NCBI RefSeq assembly: GCF_014196845.1
Contig: NZ_JACIEM010000005.1
Span: 248,001 to 312,000 of the forward strand
DNA: 64,000 nucleotides
Source of the DNA: Aurantimonas endophytica
GTDB lineage: Bacteria; Pseudomonadota; Alphaproteobacteria; Rhizobiales; Rhizobiaceae
Direction: 5' to 3'
Under the pieces are notes generated by a model. It saw nothing but the letters and a program-made list of their open reading frames with translations, was not told where the DNA came from and made no database searches. Positions within the stretch are counted from its first letter, which is position 1, and every line of letters starts with the position of its first letter. A program made the translations under genes and the position numbers. Below, piece by piece: positions 39,678-49,321 of the stretch.

Positions 39678-41843
39678 TCATTTCCGAAACCGCTTCCCCG
39701 GGCTCTTGCCCGCCCAAGGCGGCAGTTGCTTCGCTTCGACCCACGGCAATAGACGGATCGGATGAGGCTCAAGATGGCTCGTGATCGAAGGGTATTTCCG
39801 GACGTGGCTCTCGATCAGCGGCAGGCCAGCAACATTCGTATAGCGTAACTCGGTCTTGGACTCGCCGAGCCGTCCGGATATGTCGTTGATGACGGCGGTG
39901 TCGACGCCAGCCTGTTTCATCGTGTCGGAGAAACCATGTCTGAGAGCATGGATGGCACGGCTCCACAGGTTCTCCGAGAAGTGCGGTGACGCCTTCACGA
40001 GGGGAATGAAGTCTTTGTAGAAGCGGTCCCCAGGGTCATTGGTCTTCAGCAACGGCGAAAACAGCTCGGGGAAGAGCTGCTGGTATCCGAGACGACGGAT
40101 GGCCCCGACATAGTCGAGAAATCCGAGGCGTAGCACCTCGGAGGGCACCGGCAGAATCCGATCGGACTGCGCGTTCTTGATGCCGCGAATGGTGTTCTCC
40201 CGGATGTGGAGGGCAGGGCCGTTCGGTGTAACGAGCACATCCGTCGTCCCCAACCCGGCGAACTCGAACCGGCGCGCGCCTAGATAGGCCAGCATCATTG
40301 GCAGGAAGTAGACCCCGGAATGGAACACCGCGTCGCCGGGGATGTCCCGGTTCATCGCATCTCGGCAGCCGGTGAAGACCGGAATGTCGAAGATGGGCCG
40401 AACCTGTTCAGGCTTTGGCTTCACCTGCTTGAGACGCAGAGCGCCCAGCTTGGGCTTCTTCGGGCGCAGTCCCTTGAACGACCAGTCCGCTACGACGTAG
40501 CCGTTCGCCTGGAGGTGGGTAAGGAACGTATCGAGGTTGCCCAGATGCTTTCTGATCGTCGATGCGGACAAGCCGACCGGGATGGGCGCTCTGCCCAAGC
40601 GCTCTGCCCGTGCGTTCTCCTCGACAGCGAAGGTCCGTAGGGCCCCCGGCTTCATCGCGCGCTGGCGCGCGCTCTGTCCGTAACGGGTCGGGATGTCGTT
40701 CAGATGCTGGCGGAGCGCTGCCACATGGTGTTGCCGGATTTCGCCGGAATGCGCGACGCCATGCTCCTCCAGAATGTCTCGGAACATCCGCACCAGCGTT
40801 CGGACGTCGCTCGCCGTGGCTGGCGTCCAGTTCTGGCGGTTGTTCTTGTAGAGTTCGTCGTAGGCGTGCTCGAAGTCGGCGAGGTGGAGGACACGCTCCG
40901 CCGGCGCGACATGCGCGGCATCCAGAGCCTCGGCGGAAATGATTTCCGGCGGATCCATCGGCGTCGGCACTTCGGTTGGCTGCAATCCCTCTTGGGGTTG
41001 CTCGGCGGTCCCTGGAGCGTCAATGTCAGGGGGCGCGACCCGGCCGGCTACGGGTGCCACAGCCGAGACGTGTTGAGAGCCCGCGGTGCCGACGGCATCA
41101 ACAATCGGGTCGACAGAAGCTGAAAACACCAGGTCGGCCCGCTCGTGCTCCGGCAGCGTCGTGGCGACCAGCGCATTCTGCCGGCGGTCAATCATCGGCC
41201 AGCGTTCGGTGACGTTGAGCAGGGCGTCGGCCTTGGCGCGGAACAACTCCATCTTCGCCCGTTCGCGATTGGCCAGCGTCGGGTCGAGGCCGACATCTTC
41301 CATCTGCTGTCGGACGTCGCGATCGAAGACGACGCCGCGGGCGCCCTTCTGCTCTGCCCAGAAGGTCTCGGCGATCGCCATGACGTGCGGCTCCGGGATG
41401 CCGTGGCGCAACAGCAGCGCGCGCGCTGGGCACGCCGCATCGAAGGTGAGCGGACGGGTCGTGCCGAAGAGCTGGATCAGTCGGTAGGCCCAGCCAACCT
41501 CGATATCCGCTTCCATCTCGCGCACGTCATCGATCCCGCCGCTGCGCCGGACGGCGAAGGCAATGTCGTCGAGATGTGCGCTCATGCGCTCGATCTCGGC
41601 GCGGAAGAGCTGGTCGAGCTGGTCCTTGGTCGTCATCGCGGCAGTTGATCTCACGGTCAGGTCGGCGAGCAGCGTGTTCAGCCGCCGCGCCATGTAGGCC
41701 GCTTTGTGATGGTCGGACAACCGAAGCGAGAAGGACAGGCGGGCCTGCCGCGGCACCTGTCGGAAACGCGTCGGGACCCTCGCACGCCAGTAGAAAGTGT
41801 GGCCGCGCCGTTCGAGATTGCTTGTTTCGTGCCGAGTCGCCAC
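39678..41843 (-). CDS. Tyrosine recombinase / site-specific integrase (721 aa)
   Basis: A large tyrosine integrase. The N-terminus has FYWRARVPTRFRQVPRQARLSFS, an arm-binding start seen in long proteobacterial integrases, followed by about 300 helical residues and a core-binding domain near 330-430. The catalytic domain has Arg in YLGARRFEFAGL, His632-x-x-Arg635 in HALRHGFSDTM, and Tyr668 in ELRYTNV. The second His of the R-H-R-H/W-Y set is not evident (ISGRLGESK). Its start lies about 150 bases from the 3' end of tRNA-Gln, the classic position of an island integrase. Confidence 0.9.
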   Translation of the reverse strand: MATRHETSNLERRGHTFYWRARVPTRFRQVPRQARLSFSLRLSDHHKAAYMARRLNTLLADLTVRSTAAMTTKDQLDQLFRAEIERMSAHLDDIAFAVRRSGGIDDVREMEADIEVGWAYRLIQLFGTTRPLTFDAACPARALLLRHGIPEPHVMAIAETFWAEQKGARGVVFDRDVRQQMEDVGLDPTLANRERAKMELFRAKADALLNVTERWPMIDRRQNALVATTLPEHERADLVFSASVDPIVDAVGTAGSQHVSAVAPVAGRVAPPDIDAPGTAEQPQEGLQPTEVPTPMDPPEIISAEALDAAHVAPAERVLHLADFEHAYDELYKNNRQNWTPATASDVRTLVRMFRDILEEHGVAHSGEIRQHHVAALRQHLNDIPTRYGQSARQRAMKPGALRTFAVEENARAERLGRAPIPVGLSASTIRKHLGNLDTFLTHLQANGYVVADWSFKGLRPKKPKLGALRLKQVKPKPEQVRPIFDIPVFTGCRDAMNRDIPGDAVFHSGVYFLPMMLAYLGARRFEFAGLGTTDVLVTPNGPALHIRENTIRGIKNAQSDRILPVPSEVLRLGFLDYVGAIRRLGYQQLFPELFSPLLKTNDPGDRFYKDFIPLVKASPHFSENLWSRAIHALRHGFSDTMKQAGVDTAVINDISGRLGESKTELRYTNVAGLPLIESHVRKYPSITSHLEPHPIRLLPWVEAKQLPPWAGKSPGKRFRK

Positions 41844-41989
41844 TGCCCGGATCCCTTGAGCTTGGAGCCCGGGATCGGCCGCATGGGCGTCACCTCTGGG
41901 CTACAGGTTTGGGCCCAAAGCACGGCAACGGCACCGAGAGGATTCTCAGCGGCTGAGAACAATAGAGATTACAGTGACTTGCGGTAGGC

Positions 41990-42063
41990 TGGCTGGGGAA
42001 CCTGGATTCGAACCAGGACTAACGGAGTCAGAGTCCGTGGGTCTACCGTTAACCTATTCCCCA
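41990..42063 (-). tRNA. tRNA-Gln (anticodon CTG)
   Basis: On the minus strand the 7-bp acceptor stem TGGGGAA/TTCCCCA closes a cloverleaf. The anticodon stem ACGGA/TCCGT encloses the loop CTCTGAC (anticodon CTG). The T arm is CCTGG-TTCGAAT-CCAGG. CCA is encoded. U at position 1 of the acceptor is typical of tRNA-Gln. The tRNA 3' end faces the integrase, so it is the probable attachment site; I did not find a second copy of the 3' segment within the window. Confidence 0.93.
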
Positions 42064-42412
42064 GCAGGCGACGCAGCGTGTGCGTCACGGGTGACCATAT
42101 AGACGGGGCGGAGCGGGCTGTGAACCCTCGGCAAGGATTTTTCCTCGCCGCTCGTCGGTGGGCGCCCGGCCCGGTCGGTTCCGGCCGCCGCGGAATGTTC
42201 TTCTGCTGTCACCCTGAGCCCGCGGTCCGTCACGACAACCGGATCCGGCCTGTTATCGGTTTCCCTCGCGCGATCACGTGATGCCGGTTGACCCGCCGTG
42301 GGGGGCTCGGCCCAACCCTTGTGCTCACCCGGTGGATTGATACACTCTGTAGCGAACCAGAAACCTGAGGCGCCTGAGCACGGCCAATGCCGCTCGGCGC
42401 CGGAGAGACAGT
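42064..42412. other. Intergenic stretch between tRNA-Gln and ppx
   Basis: No gene is supported. TTGTGC-N16-TACACT (near 42319-42346) is a plausible housekeeping promoter for the ppx-rlmE operon. Confidence 0.4.
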
Positions 42413-43948
42413 GTGAGTGACCATGAAATCGGTGGGAGACGCCGTCCGACCGCGGATCTGAATCGGGAGCCAGCTCCCGGCTTGTCCCCGACCTCGCGTG
42501 CGCGGTCTACCCAGGATCCGCGGCAGCAGGCTGCACCACTGCGTGCGCCGGCTCCTGAGGTGTCGGCAGGCGATCGCGGGCCGGTCGATGGCGGGCCGAC
42601 GAGCGACCTGCCGTTGACCAAGCGGCAGCGCCGGCGGCGGCGCAAGGCCGGCGCCAAGCCCGCTGGGGTGATCGTCGAAAAAGCTGAAGTCGGCGTTTCG
42701 GAGACGGAGAAGGGCGAGGCCGGCAAGCTGCGGGGCGCCCGCAAGTCGCGGCGACGCGGCAAACGTCGCGCCAAGACGAACGCCGACGAATCGCTGCCGT
42801 CCGCCGCGGCGTCGCCGCGCGCCTTGTCGCCAGTTGCAAGCCTGTCGGCGGCGGGACACGCCATGCCACCTGCGGCAGGCGTTTCGGCTGCTGCTGCGCT
42901 TCGTTCTCCCACCGCCGTGAACGGCGCCGGGATGCGGCCGCCTGCCTATGCGGCGCTGGATCTCGGAACCAACAACTGCCGGCTGCTGATCGCCGTGCCG
43001 ACACGGCCCGGCCAGTTCCGGGTGATCGACGCATTCTCGCGCATCGTCCGGCTGGGGGAGGGGCTCAGTCGCACCGGCAGCCTGTCGCGCGGCGCCATGG
43101 ACCGCGCCATCGCGGCGCTGTCGATCTGCGCGCAGAAGCTCTCGGCGCGCGACGTCGATCTCGGTCGTGCCCGGCTGATCGCCACGGAAGCCTGCCGCTC
43201 GGCGGCGAACGGGGTCGAGTTCATCGAACAGGTGAAGCGGGTGACCGGACTCGACCTCGAGATCGTCAGCCGCGAGACGGAAGCTCGGCTCGCTGTCTCG
43301 GGCTGCGGCTCGCTGGTCGACCAGTCGGCGGAAGGCGCCGTGTTGTTCGACATTGGCGGCGGCTCGTCGGAGATCGCGCTGCTCGACCTGCGCGGCGGCA
43401 GCACGCGGCGCCTGGCCAGCCGCATCGTTGCCTGGACCTCGCTGCCGGTCGGCGTCGTGAGCCTCGCCGAGCGCCACGGCGGGCGCGACGTGACGCCGGA
43501 AATCTTCGAGCGCATGATCGTCGAGACGGTGGAGATGATCGAGCGCTTCCCGGGCCGCGACCGGCTGGGCGACCTCGTCGGCGGCGAGCGGTTCCATCTG
43601 CTCGGAACATCCGGCACCGTGACGACGCTTGCCGGCGTGCATCTCGAGCTAGAGCGCTATGACCGCCGCCAGGTGGACGGGCTCTGGCTGACCGATCTCG
43701 AGGCCGACGGGCTGGTGGCGCGGATCGCCGGCTGGAGCTTCGAGGAGCGGGTCGCAAATCCCTGTATCGGCAGCGACCGCGCCGATCTGGTATTGGCCGG
43801 CTGTGCGATTCTCGAAGCGATCCGGCGGGTCTGGCCGGCGCGCACGCTGCGCGTCGCCGACCGTGGCCTGCGCGAAGGACTGTTGACCGAAATGATGGAC
43901 GCCGACGGGGTCTGGCGCCGTGACACGGCATGGAGGGCCCATTCATGA
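42413..43948 (+). CDS. ppx: Exopolyphosphatase / guanosine pentaphosphate phosphatase family (Ppx/GppA) with long basic N-terminal extension
   Basis: A 511-aa protein. The Ppx/GppA actin-like domain begins near residue 177 with [15 protein letters not shown], then [41 protein letters not shown] and [16 protein letters not shown]. These bind and hydrolyse polyphosphate or pppGpp. The first about 170 residues are disordered, with Arg/Lys-rich runs ([22 protein letters not shown]) that could bind RNA or polyphosphate. The downstream rlmE start lies inside its stop codon. The family normally starts at the actin-like domain or after a short leader. Confidence 0.9.
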   Translation: MSDHEIGGRRRPTADLNREPAPGLSPTSRARSTQDPRQQAAPLRAPAPEVSAGDRGPVDGGPTSDLPLTKRQRRRRRKAGAKPAGVIVEKAEVGVSETEKGEAGKLRGARKSRRRGKRRAKTNADESLPSAAASPRALSPVASLSAAGHAMPPAAGVSAAAALRSPTAVNGAGMRPPAYAALDLGTNNCRLLIAVPTRPGQFRVIDAFSRIVRLGEGLSRTGSLSRGAMDRAIAALSICAQKLSARDVDLGRARLIATEACRSAANGVEFIEQVKRVTGLDLEIVSRETEARLAVSGCGSLVDQSAEGAVLFDIGGGSSEIALLDLRGGSTRRLASRIVAWTSLPVGVVSLAERHGGRDVTPEIFERMIVETVEMIERFPGRDRLGDLVGGERFHLLGTSGTVTTLAGVHLELERYDRRQVDGLWLTDLEADGLVARIAGWSFEERVANPCIGSDRADLVLAGCAILEAIRRVWPARTLRVADRGLREGLLTEMMDADGVWRRDTAWRAHS

Positions 43949-44682
43949 GCGGCGGACGCGGCGACGACCGGGGCCTGACGGTCCGGGTGAAGAAGAAGCG
44001 CGGGCTGAAGGCGTCGTCACGCCGCTGGCTGGAGCGCCAGCTCAACGACCCTTACGTCCGCCGGGCGCGCGCCGACGGATACCGCTCGCGCGCGGCCTAC
44101 AAGCTGATCGAGACCGACGACCGCTACAAGTTCCTGAAGAAAGGCGATCGCGTCGTTGACCTGGGCGCGGCACCGGGCGGCTGGTGCCAGGTCGCGGCCG
44201 ATCGGGTCGGCTCGGTCGCGGACGACATCCGCGTCGTCGGCATCGACTATCTGCCGGTGGAGCCGGTGATCGGCGCGACCATCCTCGAGATGGATTTCCT
44301 CGACGAGGTGGCGCCCGGCCTGATCCTTGCCGAACTCGGCGGCGACCCGGACGTGGTCCTCTCCGACATGGCGGCGCCGACCACGGGGCATCGGCGTACC
44401 GACCATCTGCGGACCATGCATCTCTGCGAAGTCGCCGCCGACTTCGCCGTGCGCACCCTGCGGCCGGGCGGGCACTTCTTCGCGAAGACCTTCCAGGGTG
44501 GGACGGAGCAGGACCTCCTGAACCTCCTCAAGCGCAATTTCACCACGATCCACCACGTCAAGCCGCCGTCGTCGCGGGAGGATTCGGTCGAGCTCTACAT
44601 CCTGGCCAAGGGCTTCAAGGGCCGACAGGCCGAGGGGGATGACGCTGCGGCCGAGCAGGACGAGGCCGGGCCGCTCGGCTGA
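43945..44682 (+). CDS. rlmE: 23S rRNA 2'-O-methyltransferase (U2552), RlmE/FtsJ
   Basis: A 245-aa RrmJ-type methyltransferase that methylates the 2'-OH of U2552 in the 23S rRNA A loop during 50S assembly. [20 protein letters not shown] carries the first catalytic Lys, [15 protein letters not shown] is the SAM motif, then [18 protein letters not shown] (catalytic Asp) and [12 protein letters not shown] (catalytic Lys). ATG 43945 overlaps the ppx stop (ATGA); an ATG 15 bases earlier is less likely. A ppx-rlmE pair is common in Hyphomicrobiales. Confidence 0.93.
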   Translation: MSGGRGDDRGLTVRVKKKRGLKASSRRWLERQLNDPYVRRARADGYRSRAAYKLIETDDRYKFLKKGDRVVDLGAAPGGWCQVAADRVGSVADDIRVVGIDYLPVEPVIGATILEMDFLDEVAPGLILAELGGDPDVVLSDMAAPTTGHRRTDHLRTMHLCEVAADFAVRTLRPGGHFFAKTFQGGTEQDLLNLLKRNFTTIHHVKPPSSREDSVELYILAKGFKGRQAEGDDAAAEQDEAGPLG

Positions 44683-44685
44683 ACC

Positions 44686-46074
44686 CTACTCCGCGGGCTG
44701 GCGCCGCCCCGCCACCTCGTCGCCGGCCTCGCGTGCCATCGGCAGGAAGACGAGGGCCGCCGCCGCGGTGATGCCACCGACGACGAAGAAGGCGGCGGAG
44801 AAGTCAGCAAGGCTCGCCTCGGTGCTTCCGGACAGCGCCATGCCGGCCTCGAGCACCGCGCCGGCGACGGCGACGCCGGTGGCGATCGAGACCTGCTGCA
44901 GCGCCCCCATCAGCGCGGTCGCGTCGCCCGTTCCCTGCCGCGGCACGTCGGCGAAGGCCAGCGCGTTGATCGAGGTGAAGAACAGCGAGCGGAAGAAACC
45001 GCCGACGAGCAGCAGCAGAAGCACGATGGCGATCGGGCTGTCGGGCCGGTAGAGGCCGACCATGGCCATCATGCCGCCGCCGATGATTGCCGTGGCGATC
45101 AGCGTGTTGCGGAAGCCGAGCCGCTTCAGGATCGGGTGGGCGAGCAGCTTCATGCCCATGGCGCCGCCGATCGAGACGCAGGTGATGAGACCCGACTGGA
45201 ACGGCGTGTAGCCGAAGCCGAGCTGCAGCATCAGCGGCAGCAGGAACGGCGTCGCGCCGGCGCCGATGCGAAACAGGGCTCCGCCGACGATCGCGGCGCG
45301 CAGCGTCTCGATCCGGAACAGCGACAGTTTCAGCACCGGGTTCTCGGTACGCCTTGCGTGGGCGACGTAGAGTCCGGCCGCGACGATGCCGGCGCCCGCC
45401 ATCACCAGGCCGAAGACCGGCGGCAGGGCCGGCAGCGACACCACCGAGAAGCCGAAGACGACGCCGGCGCAGGCAAAGCCCGAGAGCATGAAACCGGGGA
45501 AGTCGAACTTCACGCCCTTCACCCGGTCGATATGCGGCAGGTAGCGCGTCGCCAGCAATATGCCGGCAATGCCGATCGGCAGGTTGATCAGGAAGATCCA
45601 GCGCCAGTCGGCATAGGTCGAGATCGCGCCGCCGATCGGCGGGCCGACCAGCGGTCCGATGAGCGCCGGGATGGTGAACCAGGCCATGGCGCTGACCAGC
45701 TGCGATTTCGGCACGGCGCGCACCAGCAGGAGCCGCCCGACCGGCGTCATCATCGCGCCGCCCATGCCCTGGAGGAAGCGTGCGGCGACGAACCCTTCGA
45801 GCGAATTGGCGAAGGCGCAGGCAAGCGAGCCGATGACGAACACCGCGATGGCCAGACGGAAGACCAGCTTCGGGCCCCAGCTGTCGGCCAACCGGCCGGA
45901 GATCGGGATGAAGATCGCCAGCGACACGTAATAGCTGGTCAGCGCCAGCTTCAGCGCAATCGGGCTGGTCCCGAGGTCGGCGGCGATCACCGGCAGCGAC
46001 GTCGCGATGACCGTCGAATCCATGTTCTCCATGAACAGGGCGACGGCAAGCACGATCGGGACGATCCGGTTCAC
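44686..46074 (-). CDS. MFS transporter, drug:H+ antiporter-2 (14-TMS) type
   Basis: A 462-aa polytopic membrane protein. It starts at GTG 46074 (RIVPIVLAVALFMENMDSTV) after a GAGG site; the frame's upstream 51 codons lack membrane or protein character. Motifs are SGRLADSWGPKLVF (loop 2-3 motif A), FLQGMGGAMMTPVGRLLL (motif C region), and ADWRWIFLINLPIG, all characteristic of EmrB/DHA2 exporters. The substrate is unknown. It is convergent with rlmE only 3 bases away and divergent from the Tat-exported MBL gene. Confidence 0.87.
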   Translation of the reverse strand: MNRIVPIVLAVALFMENMDSTVIATSLPVIAADLGTSPIALKLALTSYYVSLAIFIPISGRLADSWGPKLVFRLAIAVFVIGSLACAFANSLEGFVAARFLQGMGGAMMTPVGRLLLVRAVPKSQLVSAMAWFTIPALIGPLVGPPIGGAISTYADWRWIFLINLPIGIAGILLATRYLPHIDRVKGVKFDFPGFMLSGFACAGVVFGFSVVSLPALPPVFGLVMAGAGIVAAGLYVAHARRTENPVLKLSLFRIETLRAAIVGGALFRIGAGATPFLLPLMLQLGFGYTPFQSGLITCVSIGGAMGMKLLAHPILKRLGFRNTLIATAIIGGGMMAMVGLYRPDSPIAIVLLLLLVGGFFRSLFFTSINALAFADVPRQGTGDATALMGALQQVSIATGVAVAGAVLEAGMALSGSTEASLADFSAAFFVVGGITAAAALVFLPMAREAGDEVAGRRQPAE

Positions 46075-46273
46075 GGCAGACCTCGGAAAATACGATAAGG
46101 CAGACTTATCGGGATGCGCCGCCGATCGAATACAGTCAAGCGCCGGCAGGTCCTGTGGGTCAACTTGGCGTGTGAATCGGTTGCCGTGCCGGCGTGCCGG
46201 GCCAGTTTGGCCCGCCATGGCCGCCACGATTCCTGTGGTCGCTGCGAGTTTTCACGACAGGGAGACACGGACC

Positions 46274-47308
46274 ATGAGCCAGAATACCGTCGACAGTTCG
46301 ATCTGCAGTCGCCGCAACGCGCTGAAACTGGCCGTCGCGGCCGGCGGAATCGCCGCCGGGGTGCTCTCCGTTCGCGGGGCCTTCGCGCAGGACACCGACA
46401 CGGACGCCGCGGCCCGCGCACGCGCCAGCGCCGACTCACCCGGCTGGCACCGCATCACCCTCGGGGAGGCGCGGATCACCACGATCCTCGACGGGCTGCG
46501 GCCGGGCGATGGCCCGTATCCCACCTTCGGCGCCGACCAGAGCCAGGAGGCGATGGCCGAGCTGATGCGCGAGAACTACCTGCCGGAGGACCGCTTCGCC
46601 AACGGCTTCACGCCGACGCTGGTCGAGCTCGACGACAATCTGATCCTGTTCGACACCGGGTTTGGCGAATCCGGCCGCGAGAACGGCTTCGGCCGGCTGG
46701 TCGAGCGCATGGACGCGGCGGGCTACCGGCCGGAGGACGTCACCATCGTCGTGCTCACGCATTTCCACGGCGACCACATCCAGGGCCTGATGACCGGCGA
46801 TGCGCCGACCTTCCCCAATGCGCGCTATGTCGCCGGTCAGGTCGAATACGACTGGTGGACGTCGGACGAGGCCAAGAACGGCGACAGGGCGCAGGGCGCC
46901 GCGCTGGTGGAGCGGCTGATCGTGCCGCTGCGCGAGCAGATGACGCTGGTCAGCGAGGGCGACGAGATCGTCTCGGGTATCACGGCGATGGAGGCGTTTG
47001 GCCATTCGCCGGGCCACATGATCTTCGAGGTCGCGTCCGGCGACCAGCGGCTCTGGCTGACCGCCGACACCGCGAACCATTATGTCGCGTCGCTGCAGAA
47101 ACCGGAATGGCAGGTCTCCTTCGATCAGGACAAGGCGAAGGCCACAGAGACGCGCAAGCGCGTCTTCGACCGGATCGCCGAGGAGCGGATCCCGTTCATC
47201 GGCTTCCACATGCCATTCCCCGCCATCGGCTATGCGCAGAAGCTTGAGGATGGCGGCTACCGCTTCATCCCGGAAACCTACCAGCTGGCGCTTACCGACG
47301 AAGGCTGA
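46274..47308 (+). CDS. Tat-exported MBL-fold hydrolase
   Basis: A 344-aa protein starting at ATG 46274 after AGGGAGA. The N-terminus carries a Tat-type signal, SRRNALKLAVAAGGIAAG, with likely cleavage after AFAQ near residue 39, so the folded enzyme acts in the periplasm. The MBL metal motif is LTHFHGDHIQG, followed by GHSPGHMIFEV, TADTANHY and a C-terminal GFHMPFPA. The fold resembles AHL-lactonase-like and quorum-quenching or alkylsulfatase-like members, but the substrate is unknown. Confidence 0.88.
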   Translation: MSQNTVDSSICSRRNALKLAVAAGGIAAGVLSVRGAFAQDTDTDAAARARASADSPGWHRITLGEARITTILDGLRPGDGPYPTFGADQSQEAMAELMRENYLPEDRFANGFTPTLVELDDNLILFDTGFGESGRENGFGRLVERMDAAGYRPEDVTIVVLTHFHGDHIQGLMTGDAPTFPNARYVAGQVEYDWWTSDEAKNGDRAQGAALVERLIVPLREQMTLVSEGDEIVSGITAMEAFGHSPGHMIFEVASGDQRLWLTADTANHYVASLQKPEWQVSFDQDKAKATETRKRVFDRIAEERIPFIGFHMPFPAIGYAQKLEDGGYRFIPETYQLALTDEG

Positions 47309-47334
47309 CCGGCACGACCGAGCGGTCCGGCTAT

Positions 47335-47361
47335 CGCCGGGCTGCTCGAACTCGCCCGGCG
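47335..47361. terminator. Hairpin between convergent genes
   Basis: CGCCGGGC (47335-47342), 11-base loop, GCCCGGCG (47354-47361). It lies between the MBL stop (47308) and the convergent stop at 47365. Confidence 0.5.
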
Positions 47362-47364
47362 CAG

Positions 47365-47610
47365 TCAGCGGGAGCAGCCGATCTCGGCCATGATGGCCAG
47401 CACGTCTGCGCGCGAGCCGCAAACGTTCTCGCAAGGGATACCGTCTTTGTCGCGGTCCGCACCGGGATGGTTGCCGGCGCACCAGGCAATGACCGCCTGA
47501 CGGCAGGTCGTGTAATCGGTGCATCGTGCCGCCTGCGCCTCGCTCGCGGCGGCGGTCAGCGCCACCGTCACGAGAGTCCATCGTGCCATAAAGTTCATGT
47601 GTCGCCGCAT
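47365..47610 (-). CDS. Small secreted protein with excalibur-like calcium-binding motif
   Basis: An 81-aa protein starting at ATG 47610 (GGAG 7 bases before). Residues 1-27 are a signal peptide ending in EAQA. The mature 54 residues contain DRDKDGIPCEN, the Asp-rich excalibur/EF-hand-like loop, plus six Cys residues suited to disulfides, so an extracytoplasmic calcium-binding domain is expected. It resembles excalibur-domain proteins of proteobacteria. No partner is evident; guaB lies divergently beside it. Confidence 0.72.
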   Translation of the reverse strand: MRRHMNFMARWTLVTVALTAAASEAQAARCTDYTTCRQAVIAWCAGNHPGADRDKDGIPCENVCGSRADVLAIMAEIGCSR

Positions 47611-47782
47611 CCGTCTGCTCCTGCCTGCCATTTCGAACCGCTGCGTGGCCTGCCATGAGGTTGCGGTGGCAGCCTTGCGCTAGCCGACCTTCCCAAGGGG
47701 GTGGGGTCGTGATAGCAGCCCGTGCCAATCCTTTTTCCCGCCGACTCGATTATTCGCGGTGGATGCAGCACCGAGGACTGGC

Positions 47783-49285
47783 ATGGCCCGTATCATCGAA
47801 ACCGCGACCGGCGCGACCGCGCTGACGTTTGACGACGTCCTGCTGCAGCCCGGCCATTCGCAGGTCATGCCCGGCGAGGTGGACCTTCGGACGGCGATTA
47901 CCCGCACCCTGCGCCTCAATCTGCCGATCCTTTCCGCCGCCATGGATACCGTTACCGAAAGCCGGCTGGCGATCGCCATGGCGCAGGCCGGCGGCATCGG
48001 CGTCATCCATCGCAACCTGTCGCCCGCCGAGCAGGCCGAGGCGGTGCGCCAGGTGAAGAAGTTCGAGAGCGGCATGGTGGTCAATCCGGTGACCATCGGT
48101 CCAGACGCCACGCTCGGCGACGCGCGCATGCTGATGACTCGGCACCACATCTCAGGCATTCCGGTGGTGCTGAATGGCGGGCAGGGCGGGCAGACCCGCG
48201 GCCGCCTCGTCGGCATTCTGACCAACCGCGACGTGCGCTTTGCCACCGACGACAGCCAGCCGATCCACGAACTGATGACCAAGGACCGGCTGATCACCGT
48301 GCGCGAATCTGTCGACCAGGAGGAGGCCAAGCGTCTCCTGCATCAGCACCGGATCGAGAAGCTAGTGGTGGTCGACGACGACGGCCACTGCATCGGGCTG
48401 ATCACGGTCAAGGACATGGAGAAATCCCAGCTCAACCCGAACGCGTCCAAGGATGCTCAGGGCCGGCTGCTCGCCGCGGCCGCGACCAGCGTCGGCGACG
48501 ACGGCTTCGAGCGCGCCGAACGGCTGATCGACGCGGGCGCCGACCTCATCGTCATCGACACCGCGCACGGCCATTCGCAGCGCGTGCTGGACGCCGTGGC
48601 GCGGGTGAAGCGCATGTCGAACGAGGTGCAGATCATCGCCGGCAACGTCGCGACGCCGGACGGCACCAAGGCGCTGATCGACGTCGGCGCGGACGGCATC
48701 AAGGTCGGCATCGGCCCGGGCTCGATCTGCACCACGCGGATCGTCGCCGGGGTCGGCGTGCCGCAGCTCTCGGCCATCATGGGCGCGGCGGAGGAAGCCG
48801 ACAAGGCCGGTATCCCGGTCATCGCCGATGGCGGCATCAAGTTTTCGGGCGATCTCGCCAAGGCCCTTGCGGCCGGCGCTAGGGCGGCGATGGTCGGCTC
48901 GCTGCTCGCCGGCACGGACGAAAGCCCCGGCGAGATCTATCTGCACCAGGGCCGCTCCTACAAAGCCTATCGCGGCATGGGCTCGGTGGGCGCCATGGCC
49001 CGCGGCTCGGCCGACCGATATTTCCAGGCGGAAGTCCAGGACACGCTGAAGCTGGTGCCGGAAGGCATCGAGGGGCAGGTTGCCTACAAGGGCCAGGTGT
49101 CCGCCGTGTTGCATCAGCTGGCCGGCGGCCTGCGCGCGGCGATGGGCTATGTCGGCGCGGCCGATCTCGCCGAATTCCGAGAGAAGGCGCAGTTCGTGCG
49201 GATCTCCAACGCCGGGTTGCGCGAGAGCCACGCGCACGACGTGACGATCACCCGCGAGAGCCCGAACTATCCGGGCGGCGGCTGA
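47783..49285 (+). CDS. guaB: Inosine-5'-monophosphate dehydrogenase
   Basis: A 500-aa IMPDH. It converts IMP to XMP with NAD+, the first committed step to GMP. The catalytic Cys loop is [17 protein letters not shown], the substrate block is [20 protein letters not shown], and [16 protein letters not shown] is the flap. A tandem CBS domain (about residues 95-205) is inserted normally: [13 protein letters not shown] and [19 protein letters not shown] 47783 is used rather than the in-frame TTG 8 codons upstream. guaA is in the same window at 55295. Confidence 0.97.
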   Translation: MARIIETATGATALTFDDVLLQPGHSQVMPGEVDLRTAITRTLRLNLPILSAAMDTVTESRLAIAMAQAGGIGVIHRNLSPAEQAEAVRQVKKFESGMVVNPVTIGPDATLGDARMLMTRHHISGIPVVLNGGQGGQTRGRLVGILTNRDVRFATDDSQPIHELMTKDRLITVRESVDQEEAKRLLHQHRIEKLVVVDDDGHCIGLITVKDMEKSQLNPNASKDAQGRLLAAAATSVGDDGFERAERLIDAGADLIVIDTAHGHSQRVLDAVARVKRMSNEVQIIAGNVATPDGTKALIDVGADGIKVGIGPGSICTTRIVAGVGVPQLSAIMGAAEEADKAGIPVIADGGIKFSGDLAKALAAGARAAMVGSLLAGTDESPGEIYLHQGRSYKAYRGMGSVGAMARGSADRYFQAEVQDTLKLVPEGIEGQVAYKGQVSAVLHQLAGGLRAAMGYVGAADLAEFREKAQFVRISNAGLRESHAHDVTITRESPNYPGGG

Positions 49286-49321
49286 AGACCCATTCGAACC
49301 AAGGGACCACTGGCAGCCTCC

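Noticed and set aside
45136-46098. A 320-codon plus-strand open frame, very rich in Arg, Gln and Asp
   Set aside because: Antisense to the MFS transporter, whose helices and motifs are clear.
48362-49237. A 291-codon minus-strand open frame
   Set aside because: Antisense to guaB, which is certain.
49291-49300. ATTCGAACC as an attachment site repeat
   Set aside because: Only a short match to the T arm and on the core side of the tRNA.
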